A DNA stretch of 64,000 nt from Nereocystis luetkeana (lineage: Eukaryota > Sar > Phaeophyceae > Laminariales > Laminariaceae). The first letter of the stretch is position 1. Each line of letters starts with the position of its first letter. Shown in pieces: positions 24,001 through 34,829 of the stretch. Location of the stretch: contig JARUPZ010000008.1 in NCBI GenBank assembly GCA_031213475.1, forward strand, positions 9,863,076-9,927,075, in the 5' to 3' direction. The notes under the pieces are model-generated. The model was not told the origin of the DNA. It was given only the letters and a program-made list of their open reading frames with translations, and made no database searches. Position numbers and translations under genes: made by a program.

Positions 24001-27000
24001 CGACAATCCAGCACAACCAGTGTTCGTGCTGATTTTTCATCGCGGAGAGATACAAGCTCTGTGGCCACAGAACTACTGCTTGTCTCCTCGTACAGCACAT
24101 ATATACTGGTGCGTTCTGATATACCTGGTAGCAGCAAGCAGTGGTCTACCATGGTATCAAAGTGGAAACAACCATAAAAGAAAAAAAACCACGCGCCTGA
24201 AACCCAGATCGGATACGTTTAAAATTTGAGTACCGCAGTCCCTATTCGGGGGACAAACCATTCTAAGTCCGAGTGATTTGTCCCCAAACGGGACTGGGGT
24301 CCTTAAAGGGTAAAAGAAAAATAATGGAGAACACGGAAAAACAAAAGGCGGAAAGGAAGAAAAGACAAAGCAAGAAGGAGAAAATAATGGACGAATGAAA
24401 CTCGATCAAATGGTTAGATAACGAGCAGTACTCCGATCACATAGCACGAACCAGCAAAGAATCCCCAAAGTACAAGGGAAGCCAGCAAGGGCACACAGCA
24501 GTCGATAAGGAGACCGAAGCACGCAAAAAAAAACGGGTTAAACACACTTCTTAAGAGTCATGATCGGCTTACCAGGGATCGTCGGTGCTCGTCAGCAATA
24601 TACGGAAACAGGTCAGCATAGTATGTCAGGTTACAACTTAAGATCTTCATCCAACCATCGTGTTACTCTTGTCCACCTGGCAAGTTGAGTGATGTGTGAG
24701 TCCTGTCTGTGTTTTTCGCGTTCATCCGATACTTTCGGTGGATGTTGTAACAGTATAATAATCCAGTTATTTCCCTGAAGTATACCGTATGAACGTACTG
24801 TTAATATTATCAATATTATTAACCGTACAACCTCGAATAGAACAAGAGGTAATTACTGCTGTATAGGACGTAGCTGCCCGTTTTCGTGGGTTACTACGGT
24901 TTTCGCCTTGACCAGTGCCGGTGGACCCCTCCGCGCAACATCGCAGATCGTTGCCTGGAGCTTTGAACGGCAGAGTTTCTAGTTTGGGTTCCTCTATTAA
25001 GCCTTTTAAAACCGCAGTCCCGAATTGGGGGCAAAGCAATTAAATTATACATAGGTCACCCCCAAGACGGGGCGGCAGTCCTAAAATGGGTAATAGGCGT
25101 TTTTTTTGTTTTGTCAAGGCGTCTTTGTCGATCAAGAGGCGTTTCTGTATCCCAAAGAGCGCGACGACCAGCCCCCTCCTCCTGGACAGACAGTGCTTGA
25201 AGAACGATATTGTCACGTTCTTCAAAAAAATTTCTCGAAGCTAACCGTTGCATCCTCGTCTCTTTTCCGGACGCCGTCGGTGAGGCCTCCGCACCCCATT
25301 CGCGCCCCATTCATATTTAGTGTTAAATATCGAACGACAGTCGAGTTTGATGAGGGATCGACAAACAAACAAGAACAACAGCAGTGTCAGGCACTCGATA
25401 CGATTTCGATATTTTGATGCATTGAAGCTTGACTTCGGTGTCAACGCGGAGAGCACGAATTTTGGGAACAGCATATCACGGGGGGTGTCAGGGAATGGAG
25501 GAAGGCGCCATACACTGTCGATACGCCATGCCGATGTATCTCGAACCTTAGATACGAGAAAATACAACGCGAGTTCACGCGTTGGTTACCTTCGAAGCCG
25601 TCGAACACGCAATCTCTAAACAATGTTTTGCGAATCGAATAGTGATGCCGTACCGCCGTCGCACGTATCCCCCGCACCAAACGTTTTCGTTGGGTTCACG
25701 CGCCCACGCTGCCGCTTCGCTCTCAGGTGTTCGGCTGGGATACCTCCGACAACGGCCCTCGCGCGCCCGACGAAGATGGTCGGTCGTTCATCAGCGCCAT
25801 CTCGGAGATCATCACCGACAGCAGCGAGACCTGCGACGGAAATGCCAAGAGCAACATGGGAGAGGCGCGGATGGATATCGAGGACAGCGAAATAGCTTAC
25901 CTCGGGTTCCAGGATGGCGAGAGCTACGGCCTCACGTGGAAGGTGGGACGCGGTGGTGATTTTACTACTTTTGTCAAACACTATGTTGTGTCAGCAGTTT
26001 ATCGCATGTACAGGGTGTTGCACTGCGGTTACACCGCAGGTAATCGTTGTAGTTGTGGGCAGTTTCATGGGCTAGTATAGCGGGCCGAATTTTCTTAGAA
26101 CTGCATCTCCTTCTTGAAGGAGACACTTCTTGGTGATACTTTTCGACCCCTCTTGCAGTCGGAAACTGAAAAAAAAGAGAGTCGCAGAGGCGCGGGGGGA
26201 GGGGGCTCTCTGCTCCATTCCACAGAGAAGCTTAACAACCGATCGATTCCTGCTCTTCGGTAAACGTGCTACGCCAGTGGCCATTGCACATAAACCGACT
26301 CTGAAACCGTCCAGGGAGTACACTGGGGCGGGAAAGAGGGGTTATCCTTCCATCGCAAAGGCATACTGGCAAAGAAAATGCTCGCAGCCGGAAGCACCTC
26401 ACGTAGCGCCTCCATGAACGAATATCTAGCGCGTGAGGTTCTCGAGGCAGCCGCCACCGCCCTAATAATGGCCACAGGCGCAATAGGGACACGCTGCGCT
26501 TCGTAAACCAGCTTCTCGAATGTATTTGTAAGCGACTCAGAAAGAACGGAGCGTTTGCAGTCCAATCGTCGCCAGTGACGCGATCGGGTGGACTTTTCTT
26601 TTTGCTTCCCTCTTTTGCCAAGGCTAATTGATACACACTGTAGTATTTAATTGTTGAAGTAATAATGATGTACCAACCTGCATACACCCCTACCCTCACA
26701 GTGTACACCTCGGCTAAAGTAACACTTAACCCTTTAAGGGCAGACTGCAGTCTCGTTTTGGTGACAAATTACTGATAATTTGAGTGGTTCGTCCCCTAAA
26801 CTGATTTACTTTCGATAACAATGTTACTGCGGGCGTCAACGGGACTAGAACGCGACCTTGACCTATGTCAACGGGAAAACACAGCATCTACATGATACTT
26901 TAGAATTTCGAAGCTCACAATACAGGTCTGTTTTATCTAACGTATTGCGTTCCCACGTTTGCCTGCCATCTGCTTCTGCTGTGGTGCTCATTTGATCAAC

Positions 27001-30000
27001 TCAATTATATCGCTTCCGTGATCAGGTTCGAGGCTTGTGCAAGGACCTAAGCAATGTGGACATTTTCGACGATGTCAACGTCTATGGCAACATCTACGAC
27101 TCAGACATCCACCACAACCATTTCGGAGTGTACACGTACGGCCACGAGCACGGAGATTGGAGAAGGAACAAGATGCACGACAACACTGTCTACGGCTTCG
27201 ACCCTCATGACGACAGTGACTTCTTGACAATCCACGACAACGAGGTCTACAACAACGGAAACCACGGCATCATCGCCTCCAAGCGCTGCAACGGAGTGTC
27301 TATCCAGGTATGCACGAACGAAAGTAGCACATGGAGCTGTTCTCCCGCCTACCGTGTTGTGGAGGGGTTCTACGATAGAGGTTCATCCCTACATTTTTTT
27401 AGGCTCCTCACTTGAGGAGTTCCACACCTCAGCCACAAACAAAAATCAGGAAAAATCCATTTTCATCCCGATGAATAATCCCATGGCTCAAGTAAACAAT
27501 TACGCCATTTGTTTAAACAAGATGGGCATTCTGACGATTTTGGGTTATGGGGCCCCGTCATTCAGACAACATTTTTAGCTGAAATGTGCTACCTCTATCG
27601 TCGAACGCGTCTGTGGGTTCGCCAGCAGCCTCAGCATGTTTTCCGCCTCACGTTCATCATCCGAAGCCCCTGGTCACGGACCACGTCAACTGCTTGATCG
27701 ACCAACTGTATCGGCGTTCGGTGTCGAATCTCAGGGAATAAACAAAGCAAGAAACACACACTGCGTATCTTCAGTGCGCACAGAAGCTCGCGACGCTCGA
27801 GCTACCGTTAGCTTGGCAGATCGCGCCTCACCTTGGAGCCAGCGTCGGACCGTCCTGCATCGTATACCCCTACAGATTATCCTCTTTCTGGGAACAAAAC
27901 TCACTATTTCGTTTGTTTTGGTTCGTTCGCATTATGCCCCGTGTTCAGGGCAACGAGGTGTACGGCGGCGCAGAAGGATCCGTCGGCATATTCCTACACC
28001 GGAGCAGCGACGACGCCATTGTCAAAGGTGGGGAACTAAGCCAGCAGTTACGAATGCCCCATCTAGCCAAGGCTCGGGGCGAATAGTGGTGCGATCGGTG
28101 GGCATAGGCGCTCAAAGGCTGTCACCCTGGTATATAAGATTCATAATGGCGTGCTTCGCTGTGCACTACCAGGTAATGCTTATTTACAGCTGAAGCCGCT
28201 CAACTCTAGAGCCGGCGTCCCCGGTGGCTTGGTAGGTGGTCCGCTGGCCTGTCAAGATCAATTTCGTCGGTTCAAGTCTCACCGAGTGCACATGCTCGCA
28301 GGGGCGTTTTCGTGCATGGAGAAAATTGATTGGCGGAAAGCGCGAGAGCGTGAGTTCGCTACATTCGATGAAAATCGACGAGCAGTGGGAATGCTGAACC
28401 CTATGCGCGACAAAAAATAAAGGCACGTACCGGGGGGGAGAAGGGACGACACCTGTGACCACGGCTTGTCCAGAAGATCGTCGAGGGTAAAACCTCCTAC
28501 GAGCTAGACTGGAAAGTAAAAGTAATGAAGAACAAAAAAAAAAAAAAACATCTCAGCCTGAAATTCCTCTCTCGCAATATTCAACACATGCATGCCGTGT
28601 ACTGTATGCGGCAGGCACCATTACCGACACTATAGCGGCGGCCCTCACCCCTTCGCACGCCACCACGCTGGTGAACCCCAGATGTCTGACTCGATTCCGC
28701 AGGTGCTAAACCCGGGCAACCGGCGATATTGATCGACCCTTAAGGTATCTGACACCGCTCAACGTGTCAGTATAAGACAGCCGGGGGGGCGGGGGGCGGG
28801 GGGGGGGGGGGGGGGGGGTAAAACCTGCTTGGGGCACATACGTTAAAAACGTCTACAACAAAAATGTGCTCGACACGAAACTTCGACCAACGCGCAACTG
28901 ATGTATGTCGTGTGCAACGAGTATGGCGTCAAGACGGGAATATATCGTTGACCCCCATTTGTTTGTTTGTTTTTCACGGGCACCCTCATTGTCGATGCCA
29001 AGGGGGTTCGCTCCGCTTGCCGCGCCCGCAGCGACCATCCCTCGAATAAATACTGGCCGTCTCCCCGCGACTTTGAGGAACATCATCCGCGCTCAACAAT
29101 GAGGACGTGCTGATAAATGTCGTTCCGTAGCGTGCTGCTCTAACGCTCTGGCTTGACCCAGAAGTATCCGACACTCTGAGCGTTTGGTTGTGTACTGTTC
29201 GTAGTCGTGACAATGCAAGCCTTACTAGAGTTTTACTGGGTTGTCAAGGCTAAGGCAACTGCGCTGGGAAATGTGGCCAACGTCTTCCTCCGTCTTTGGC
29301 CGTGAACCAGGCAACTACGCGCACGACAACGGCGACGCTGGAATGGCGCTAATGGAGATTGTCAATGCCGAGGTGTCTGACAACGTGTTCGAAGACAACA
29401 CGTACGGCGTCAGGCTGTCGGTGGGATGCGCCGACAACGTATTCACCAACAACGTCTTCAGCGGCTCTGAAAAGTGAGAAACGCTACCGCGGTGTTCTGT
29501 GTCCGAGTTCTGGAAGAAGTTTGTTGTGACCTTTTGCCAGTGTCGTCGTAGTTGTTATTTATATTTATATATTATGTATGTTATTATATTCTTCTTATGA
29601 ATATTACCATTGTGTTATTATGAATAGTATCACCGCCGAAACGTTGAGGCTCTAATCCCCAAACGGCTGAGTATCCGCGGCCGACTCGCCGAGGTTCGGG
29701 GGCAAGCGCCCACGAAGCAGCCAGTGCTTGCCAGACGAAAATTTCCAAAGGTTCGTGTCGTCAGTTAGCCGTGATTTCTGGACGTGGCGCTCCCTCGCGC
29801 CTCCGCTGTCCCACACGGAAGGCTCTCGGCGGGCAAACATTGCCCATAAACAACTGCTGAAGAAGGACCTCGACGCAGGCGGTCTTGGATGCACCGCCGT
29901 CGACGGCATCCCGAAGGCCAGCAACAGGCAGAAGCACGTTGTCTAGTGTTGACGTCACGCCGAGGGTCTCTGTAGAACAGCTCGGAGGCCGCCTGCTCCT

Positions 30001-31399
30001 ACCTATGCAGCACATTAGCCGTCGATACCAATCCTCCCTAGGCTGCCGGCATAGGCAAAGGACGAGCCGCAGCAGCACCAAAAGAAGCGTTGGCCTGGAG
30101 AGCCTCGGCCTCGACTCGCCCAGCACGGCGTGCGTCGACGTCCGCATGCATAGCAGCTACAGCAGCATGAGCATTCGCCTCCGCTTGTGTTGCCGCAGCA
30201 AACCACGCAGCCCGCACCTCTCGCTTAGCAGTAGCAGCGTTAGCTTCGGCCTCCGGCGACTTGCTCTCGTCGAACATGCTGAACTCAAAAGTAGTCTGTA
30301 TCACACCTTGGACCTGTAGCTTGCCTCTGCTTCACTGCGCTGTTTCGTGTAGGTTGCGGCTACGTACCAGACAACGTGTGTGTACCAGGGGCTACAATTC
30401 ATGCCACCATGAACACGGCATTTATCTGATTGGCTCCAATATTATCGTACGTACAAAACTCACAGTCTCTCTTTCCTCCGAGAATACTCTGCTTATTATC
30501 CATGACGCGTTCTACGGTAAAGGTAGCACATTTTTTGCTAAAAACAATTCTGAATGACCGGGTTCCGTAACCTCAAATCGTTGGAGTGCCAAATCTGTTT
30601 CTCGAAAAAGGACGTTGTTTGTATACTTGGGCCATCAGATAAGTTATTTATCGGGATGCAAATTGATTCTGCTAAAAGTCAGTTTTCGGGCGAGGTATGG
30701 AGCTCCTCAAGTGAGGGGCCTCAGAAACATTACGGCGAACCTCTATCGTAGAACGTCCTCATTGTTATTATTACTACGAGGTACGTGTATTATTTAATAT
30801 CAAAGTGGGGTTTTCTATGTATCGTACTGAACGTGTTTCGCCCGCGGTCCGGTGACATCCGGGTTGCTTTTGTTTGGCTGACAGTAGGCGAGGGGTTCGA
30901 ATAACAAAATGTTGAAATGGACCAGGGCCTACTGCTTCGTTGTTAGGCATTGAAAAAATATCGAAATCGTATCGATCTCTTAATATTTTTTTTCGAGGTG
31001 GTCTGAAAATCGATTCTCGTTCTATATATATATACCAACACTCTGCGCGTATGGCTATGTCGTCCCGTCAACCCGTGATCACTCCTCTTTTCCTACAGAT
31101 ACAACGTTTTCACGTACGAGGGGACCGACGAGCCGTGGGTGCTGGACACCGGGCGGCCGCAGAACAACGTCTTCTCCGACAACACCATGATCGGAGGCAG
31201 GGAGAGCATCAAGCTCACGCTGGCGGACGGCACCGAGTTCATCGACAACACTTTCGAGGAAGCTGACACGGTCCGCTTCGAGGACTGTGGAAATACCCTC
31301 ATGTCGGGCAACACTGGCCTGGAGGGTGTCGAGTTGAAGGTCACCGAAGGATCTTGTTTCGCCGAGGGCTCGGACTCCGCCTACAGCCCCACTTGCTAA
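20699..31399 (+). CDS. Mannuronan C5-epimerase, gene 1 (seven exons)
   Basis: Encodes a secreted enzyme that converts beta-D-mannuronate to alpha-L-guluronate within alginate, the main brown-algal cell-wall polysaccharide (EC 5.1.3.37 family). The joined exons are 20699-21040, 22043-22156, 25727-25942, 27026-27307, 27949-28027, 29311-29473 and 31099-31399, giving 498 residues. All introns are GT-AG. Residues 1-22 form a signal peptide (hydrophobic core then ADSAD). Residues about 225 onward are Asn-rich turns typical of a right-handed parallel beta-helix. The active-site motif YGFDPHDDSD puts Asp283-Pro284-His285-Asp286 in exon 4, with Arg311 26 residues after His285. From memory, Pseudomonas AlgG has its catalytic His and charge-neutralising Arg at the same spacing (319/345). 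The ATG at 20699 is the first after an in-frame TAA just upstream. The paralogue at 46549-38034 has the same exon plan. Whether the enzyme is active is inference. Confidence 0.93.
22043..22156 (+). CDS. Epimerase gene 1, exon 2
   Basis: Codes for residues 115-152, starting VHGT and ending FVSTK. It is bounded by CCAG before and GTGCGT after, phase 0 at both ends. It is the same length as gene 2 exon 2 (114 bp) and 30 of 38 residues are identical. The preceding intron is about 1.0 kb. Confidence 0.9.
23264..23403 (+). repeat. Dispersed repeat R4, copy 2, in intron 2 of gene 1
   Basis: Forward counterpart of 19475-19616. Both copies keep a matching reading frame (RRKPRKQKE.HAPSLPPFRA), so the repeat may derive from coding DNA, but nothing longer supports a gene. 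Confidence 0.85.
24229..24311. mobile_element. MITE-2 copy in intron 2 of gene 1
   Basis: ACCGCAGTCCC, GGGGGACAAACC, GAGTGATTTGTCCCCAAACG, GGACTGGGGTCCTTAAAGGG. The arms are inverted repeats. Confidence 0.75.
24997..25093. mobile_element. MITE-2 copy in intron 2 of gene 1
   Basis: Begins TTAAGCCTTTTAAAACCGCA and ends with CCCCCAAGACGGGGCGGCAG then TCCTAAAATGGG. It lies less than 1 kb from the copy at 24229. Confidence 0.7.
25727..25942 (+). CDS. Epimerase gene 1, exon 3
   Basis: Codes for residues 153-224, from VFGWDT to GESYGLTWK. Acceptor is TCTCAG, donor GTGGGA, phase 0 at both ends. Length 216 bp, equal to gene 2 exon 3, with 48 of 72 residues identical. The conserved core is GEARMDIEDSE. 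The preceding intron is about 3.6 kb and contains repeats. Confidence 0.9.
26726..26810. mobile_element. MITE-2 copy in intron 3 of gene 1, right arm degraded
   Basis: TTAACCCTTTAAGGGCAGAC, then TGCAGTCTCGTTTTGGTGAC, TAATTTGAGTGGTTCGTCCC. The right terminal repeat has been lost. Confidence 0.7.
27026..27307 (+). CDS. Epimerase gene 1, exon 4 (active site)
   Basis: Codes for residues 225-318 and carries the catalytic DPHD motif (residues 283-286) and Arg311 in SKRCNG. The run of short Asn/His-rich repeats (DSDIHHNHFG, IHDNEVY) is typical of beta-helix coils. Acceptor ATCAG, donor GTATGC, phase 0. Length 282 bp, equal to gene 2 exon 4, with 78 of 94 residues identical, the best-conserved long exon. 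Confidence 0.95.
27367..27606 (+). mobile_element. MITE-3 copy in intron 4 of gene 1
   Basis: 240 bp starting GTTCTACGATAGAGGTTCA and ending ACCTCTATCGTCGAAC. It contains an internal inverted repeat at GGCTCCTCACTTGAGGAGTT and the phrase GGGGCCCCGTCATTCAGA. It ends about 340 bp before exon 5. No coding capacity. Confidence 0.85.
27949..28027 (+). CDS. Epimerase gene 1, exon 5 (79 bp)
   Basis: Short exon coding for GNEVYGGAEGSVGIFLHRSS and the next six residues, ending in phase 1. Acceptor GTTCAG, donor GTGGGG. Gene 2 has a matching 79-bp exon with 21 of 26 full codons giving the same residue. Confidence 0.9.
28218..28548 (+). repeat. tRNA-like element with poly(A): possible SINE or tRNA pseudogene
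   Basis: An A-box match TGGCTTGGTAGG starts at 28225 and a B-box match GGTTCAAGTCT at 28269. That 44-nt spacing is normal for a tRNA. GCCTGTCAAG between them falls where an Asp (GTC) anticodon loop would be. The acceptor and D stems pair badly, so it is not a working tRNA. An A16 tract at 28533-28548 could be a tail. It lies in intron 5 of gene 1. Calling it a SINE is inference from one copy. Confidence 0.35.
28781..28820 (+). other. G-rich run in intron 5 of gene 1
   Basis: CCGGGGGGGCGGGGGGCGGG continues into more than 20 consecutive G. It could form G-quadruplexes in DNA or transcript and is also a place where assembly length is unreliable. Confidence 0.7.
29311..29473 (+). CDS. Epimerase gene 1, exon 6
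   Basis: Codes for NYAHDNGDAGMALMEIVNAE to SGSE, further beta-helix coils (DNVFEDN, DNVFTNNVF). It starts in phase 1 after AACCAG and ends in phase 2 before GTGAGA. Length 163 bp, equal to gene 2 exon 6, with about 38 of 53 residues identical. Confidence 0.9.
29652..30304 (-). pseudogene. Antisense coding-like fragment inside intron 6 of gene 1
   Basis: GC-rich block unlike the AT-rich intron around it. In minus orientation three frames in succession look like protein. From 30304 an Ala/Glu-rich helix-prone stretch reads SPEAEANAATAKREVRAAWF. It is followed by LGVTSTLDNVLLPVAGLRDA and by LTDDTNLWKFSSGKHWLLRG, each in a different frame. It is therefore a frameshifted gene remnant, a spliced gene, or retroelement debris. 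I do not recognise the family. Confidence 0.35.
30510..30754 (-). mobile_element. MITE-3 copy in intron 6 of gene 1
   Basis: Opposite orientation to the 27367 copy. Begins GTTCTACGGTAAAGGTAGCA and ends CGAACCTCTATCGTAGAAC, with TTCTGAATGACCGGGTTCC and GGTATGGAGCTCCTCAAGTG inside. Confidence 0.85.
31099..31399 (+). CDS. Epimerase gene 1, exon 7 (C-terminus)
   Basis: Codes for the last 99 residues plus the codon split with exon 6. It starts after a good polypyrimidine acceptor (TTTTCCTACAG), runs from YNVFTYEG to YSPTC and stops at TAA 31397-31399. It is one codon shorter than gene 2 exon 7. The conserved core is LADGTEFIDNTF and VELKVTEGSCF. Confidence 0.92.
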
Positions 31400-33560
31400 A
31401 CTGCGTCCAGGCATGACTTTGGTCGGACGGAGGTTCGGACGGAGGCAATACATCCATAACATATTTCCCACTCTCTGCTGTTTTGGGGGGCGTGTGTGTT
31501 ATCGCGTGCTCCTGTTCCCGAGCTAGGCCTTTCATCGCATGCTCCAGTGCGGACCGTAGGCCGATTTGTAAGTTGATGGCCGTGACGGGGGGGGATGAAC
31601 AAAACTCCACGGTCCCATTAACGTACGGACAATCGATTGTTTCCCGTTGAGCGGATGTATTTAAGGGGACTTTTTCCAAGGGTAAAAGTTGCTCATGTTG
31701 AGCCCATCAGGGACCTTTTCGTGCCGCAACAGGGCATATCACATGTGGTCGCGAGTTGGACGGGGGTGCATTGTTGAGCGCGAGACATTGTCGAGTGCCC
31801 AAATCGCTCCCACGGCATGATGATGGGAATACGTCGAGGTGTGTCACCCAAGCCCAGCGCTTGCCAAACCAACACCACGGCGGCGCTAGTCCATTCTCAA
31901 CGGGTTGCTGCGGGAGGTACGTTGTCGGGCGTTCGGGCCCTTTGGGTGGGGTGGTCATTGTATAGGAAGGTCATAATGTACCAGGTGTGAGCGCTTGATG
32001 ACTTACCATACCATATACGGCCCACCGGATACAGCTATCTTCGGTATACTCCATTTGCATGTTGGCCGCGTGGCGAGGCCGTAGGCCCATAGGGCGTGAC
32101 ACGGGCATGGGAGTGAGGGCCTAGACGTGAAATCTACATATCGAGGTATGGCGCTGAAGGGCCTCTAATGCTCTGCGGGGAAAACGATATTTGGCCGGAT
32201 ATGCAGTTTTCCTGCGTTAGTTTGTGTCGAAAAGGATACGCGATGTTGCCGGTGTTCGAGAACCAAATCCACCATGCTTACTTTGTTTTCTACTAGCCCG
32301 CCGGGGAAGGTACTAGCAGCCCCCCTTCATGGCATTAACTCCAGTGCCGTGCTTGGTACGGAGAGGGGAAGCCAAGGGAGGGGAGGGGAGGGGAGGGGAG
32401 GGGAGGGAAGGGGGGTGCAAAAATTGTATTAATCGGAGGGAATTCGTGCGATAGGCTGCCCCTTGGGGAGCATGACAAGTCGACAGGGCATTGTCTTGTG
32501 GCGCGCACGGGAGACGTCTCTGTAGTTTCGTTCGGAGCATGTGTTTCAACTCATGCTATCCCTAATGCTGTGGTGTATAAGGAAAAGGAAAGGCTCGGCC
32601 AAGTGGCCTCTCCCTTGGAGAATTTTGAAGCGGAGGAGTGGTTGGTAAGGTTGGGAGTATATACCTGTATATACATGTAACGGGGGGGGGCACGCACTCA
32701 TGTTTTCTTGGGATGTGTAGTCCAGACGTGGGCAAGGGTACGCACGTGAGGGTCTCTTGAGGTGGAACTCCGATTTTATCTCGAGTAATGAAAAAGAGAG
32801 TTGGGGCGTCTTGTGCTTACCGTTAGGGATAGCCAAGTGCGTGAACAGGTACGTGTCCTTCTGGGTTAATCGCCAGGCGTTGGGGCACGGGGGGGGGGAC
32901 TATGTACACACCAAATCGGTAACATTAGAGACAATCGGCGCAAACCGGTTGTAAGCGCACACACTGCATGTAGGTCTCGACTCATCGCGTCGGGCTTAAT
33001 TCAGCCGCTGTACCCGTACCAGCCTGTAGTACACTAGCTTGCAGGATGGAGGTGTGGCAGCACAGGCATCGCATGCATTTCCCCACTGTAATTCGTATCG
33101 ATACTTCAAAGGTCGAGGTCGCGGTACTTGCTGCCGGCACAAACCCATGGACGTCATAAAAACAAAACAAAATCACGCGTGTCATGCAAGCGTTATCGTT
33201 GAATCTCGGAGAAAATGTACCTGGTATCCGACAGCGAACCGAACACGTGGGGGGCTTCTTTGCATGGTGCGCTGAGTCCTAAATATCTTCCTCGAGTGCT
33301 GCCTGTCAGGCACACGGTTCCGTTGGGTAGTCACGATGACCTGCGTCTACTTCTACATCCCCTACTGGCGTTGATGGTGATGTACGACCGGATGAACATC
33401 ACGTTCGTCCACCTTGTTGAGTCATGTAAGACGAACCAGTCGTTGATGTAGATCAGCCTCAGCCTCCTACAGCTCGCGTTAGGGTACCCGAACGGTGTCG
33501 ATCGCATGCCCTTTTCTCCACCACTACTGTCGGGTCGAGTAATGGCCAAGACGTTTCACT
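31400..33560. other. Start of the 3'-3' spacer, no supported gene
   Basis: Holds a GGGGA simple repeat at about 32371-32412 and several G-runs. I found no clear polyadenylation signal after gene 1. ORFs are short and overlapping. Confidence 0.4.
32371..32414 (+). repeat. (GGGGA)n simple repeat
   Basis: About seven units of GGGGA with one imperfect unit, ending in GGGGGG. Confidence 0.9.
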
Positions 33561-33566
33561 AACCGT

Positions 33567-34155
33567 CAGCGCTGATAGCGCTCAACAGCGAACGAGCCAG
33601 CGAGCCACGTTAGAAAAGCGCTGCCGTACTCGTAGATCTTCTGATGGATGTTGTCCCCAAGCTCTCCAAAATGGGGTGGCTGTCCGCGTGTCGTCTCACG
33701 ATGCCTGTTTTCCTGAAGATCGATTAGGGTCTTGAGACGCTAGCACGAAGTTGTGGCTAGAAAGGTCTGATTCTGCCTGCCTGCCGACGATCAGGAACAA
33801 GCCGGTGATGGCTTGAGGCTGAAGTGGCGCTCTCGGCCCACCGCAAGGTTTTCATCTCATTAACTGACAGGAGGTCCGCTACGAGGGTGAAAATCGAGTG
33901 GGCGTGATGGCGTGCAAACACTCCAGCTTCACGACGCACAATAGCGGTGCACACGTGCACCCCTGTTGAAGCTCCCGCGGGAGCGTTACAGGTACCTACG
34001 GGACACCTGATGACCAATGTCCCGGCAAAATTCAAGGACACGCTTACGCCGTGGCTAACGTCTTCAAGGCCGCACCCTTTCCCACGTTTTTTCCCACGAG
34101 TGCCGACTATAAATACCGCACAAACACAACCCGACCTGCTTGTCGTTGAGAGCAC
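33567..34155 (-). CDS. Coding-like minus-strand fragments, unrecognised
   Basis: The minus frame 33740-33567 reads LKTLIDLQENRHRETTRGQ then PPHFGELGDNIHQKIYEYGS and stops. Just upstream, 34155-33757 reads VSLNFAGTLVIRCPVGTCNA and IFTLVADLLSVNEMKTLRWA. Composition looks like protein, but I see no family motif and no confirmed splice pair. They may be exons of one gene or unrelated remnants. Confidence 0.22.
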
Positions 34156-34606
34156 TTAGGCGGCCCATCGGCAACAGCAGCAGCTGTTTGACAACACGTT
34201 TGAGGTATGGTCGACTGCTCAGCTGTTTGCCAACACCTTCTGTGTCCCAATCTGCCTAACCTGGTGAACTCCGACAAACAGTACAGCTGTACGCGAGCAC
34301 CGCATGTGAGAAAGGCCGTGGTAGGGTGGGGGTGTTTGTAAGTGCCCACCAGGTAAGTTGTCAGCCGCTCCAGGGTTCGTTTTCGATAGTGGTGACCACA
34401 TGTTCAGTGCGGTCTCCAGCATTTGGGGCTATCGGACCCGTGGTACTACAACAAAGGTATAACGTTCCGACTTTCGAATGTCCATGACGGATGGAGTGGG
34501 GCGGGACTTTTCCACTGAGGATCTACCCCCAACATCGTCGTTTTCACGTTCGTACCGTAACACCTGCAACCCCTAGGATCGTTCACCGGAGTGAAGGGTA
34601 AATAAA

Positions 34607-34816
34607 GTGTACAGAAATACATCAAGGCCGTTTTCTGGGGTGAGGGATATCGAGCACCTCAAAACGAGGGGGCTCGCCAAACGGCAGGCGCACCTCTACC
34701 GCGACATCCCGCTTCGGACTCGCGGTCTGCGCTGCGACCTTGTCGTTGAGAACGTTGAGCTCGCACAGGGGCGAGATGTTGGTTTTTGTCAGCGCTCGGT
34801 TTTGTCGAAGACGTGA
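34607..34816 (+). pseudogene. Possible GxxExxY / PD-(D/E)XK family remnant
   Basis: The + frame contains RGLAKRQAHLYRDIPLRTRG followed by LRCDLVVENVELAQG. In the GxxExxY family a similar order is found: a Gly-Leu pair, a basic-Gln pair, a beta strand, then (G)xRxDLxVE. Here the GxxExxY signature and the final ElK motif are missing, so at best this is a fragment. The opposite strand is also open, which weakens the case. Confidence 0.28.
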
Positions 34817-34829
34817 AAGGTTGCTGTCA

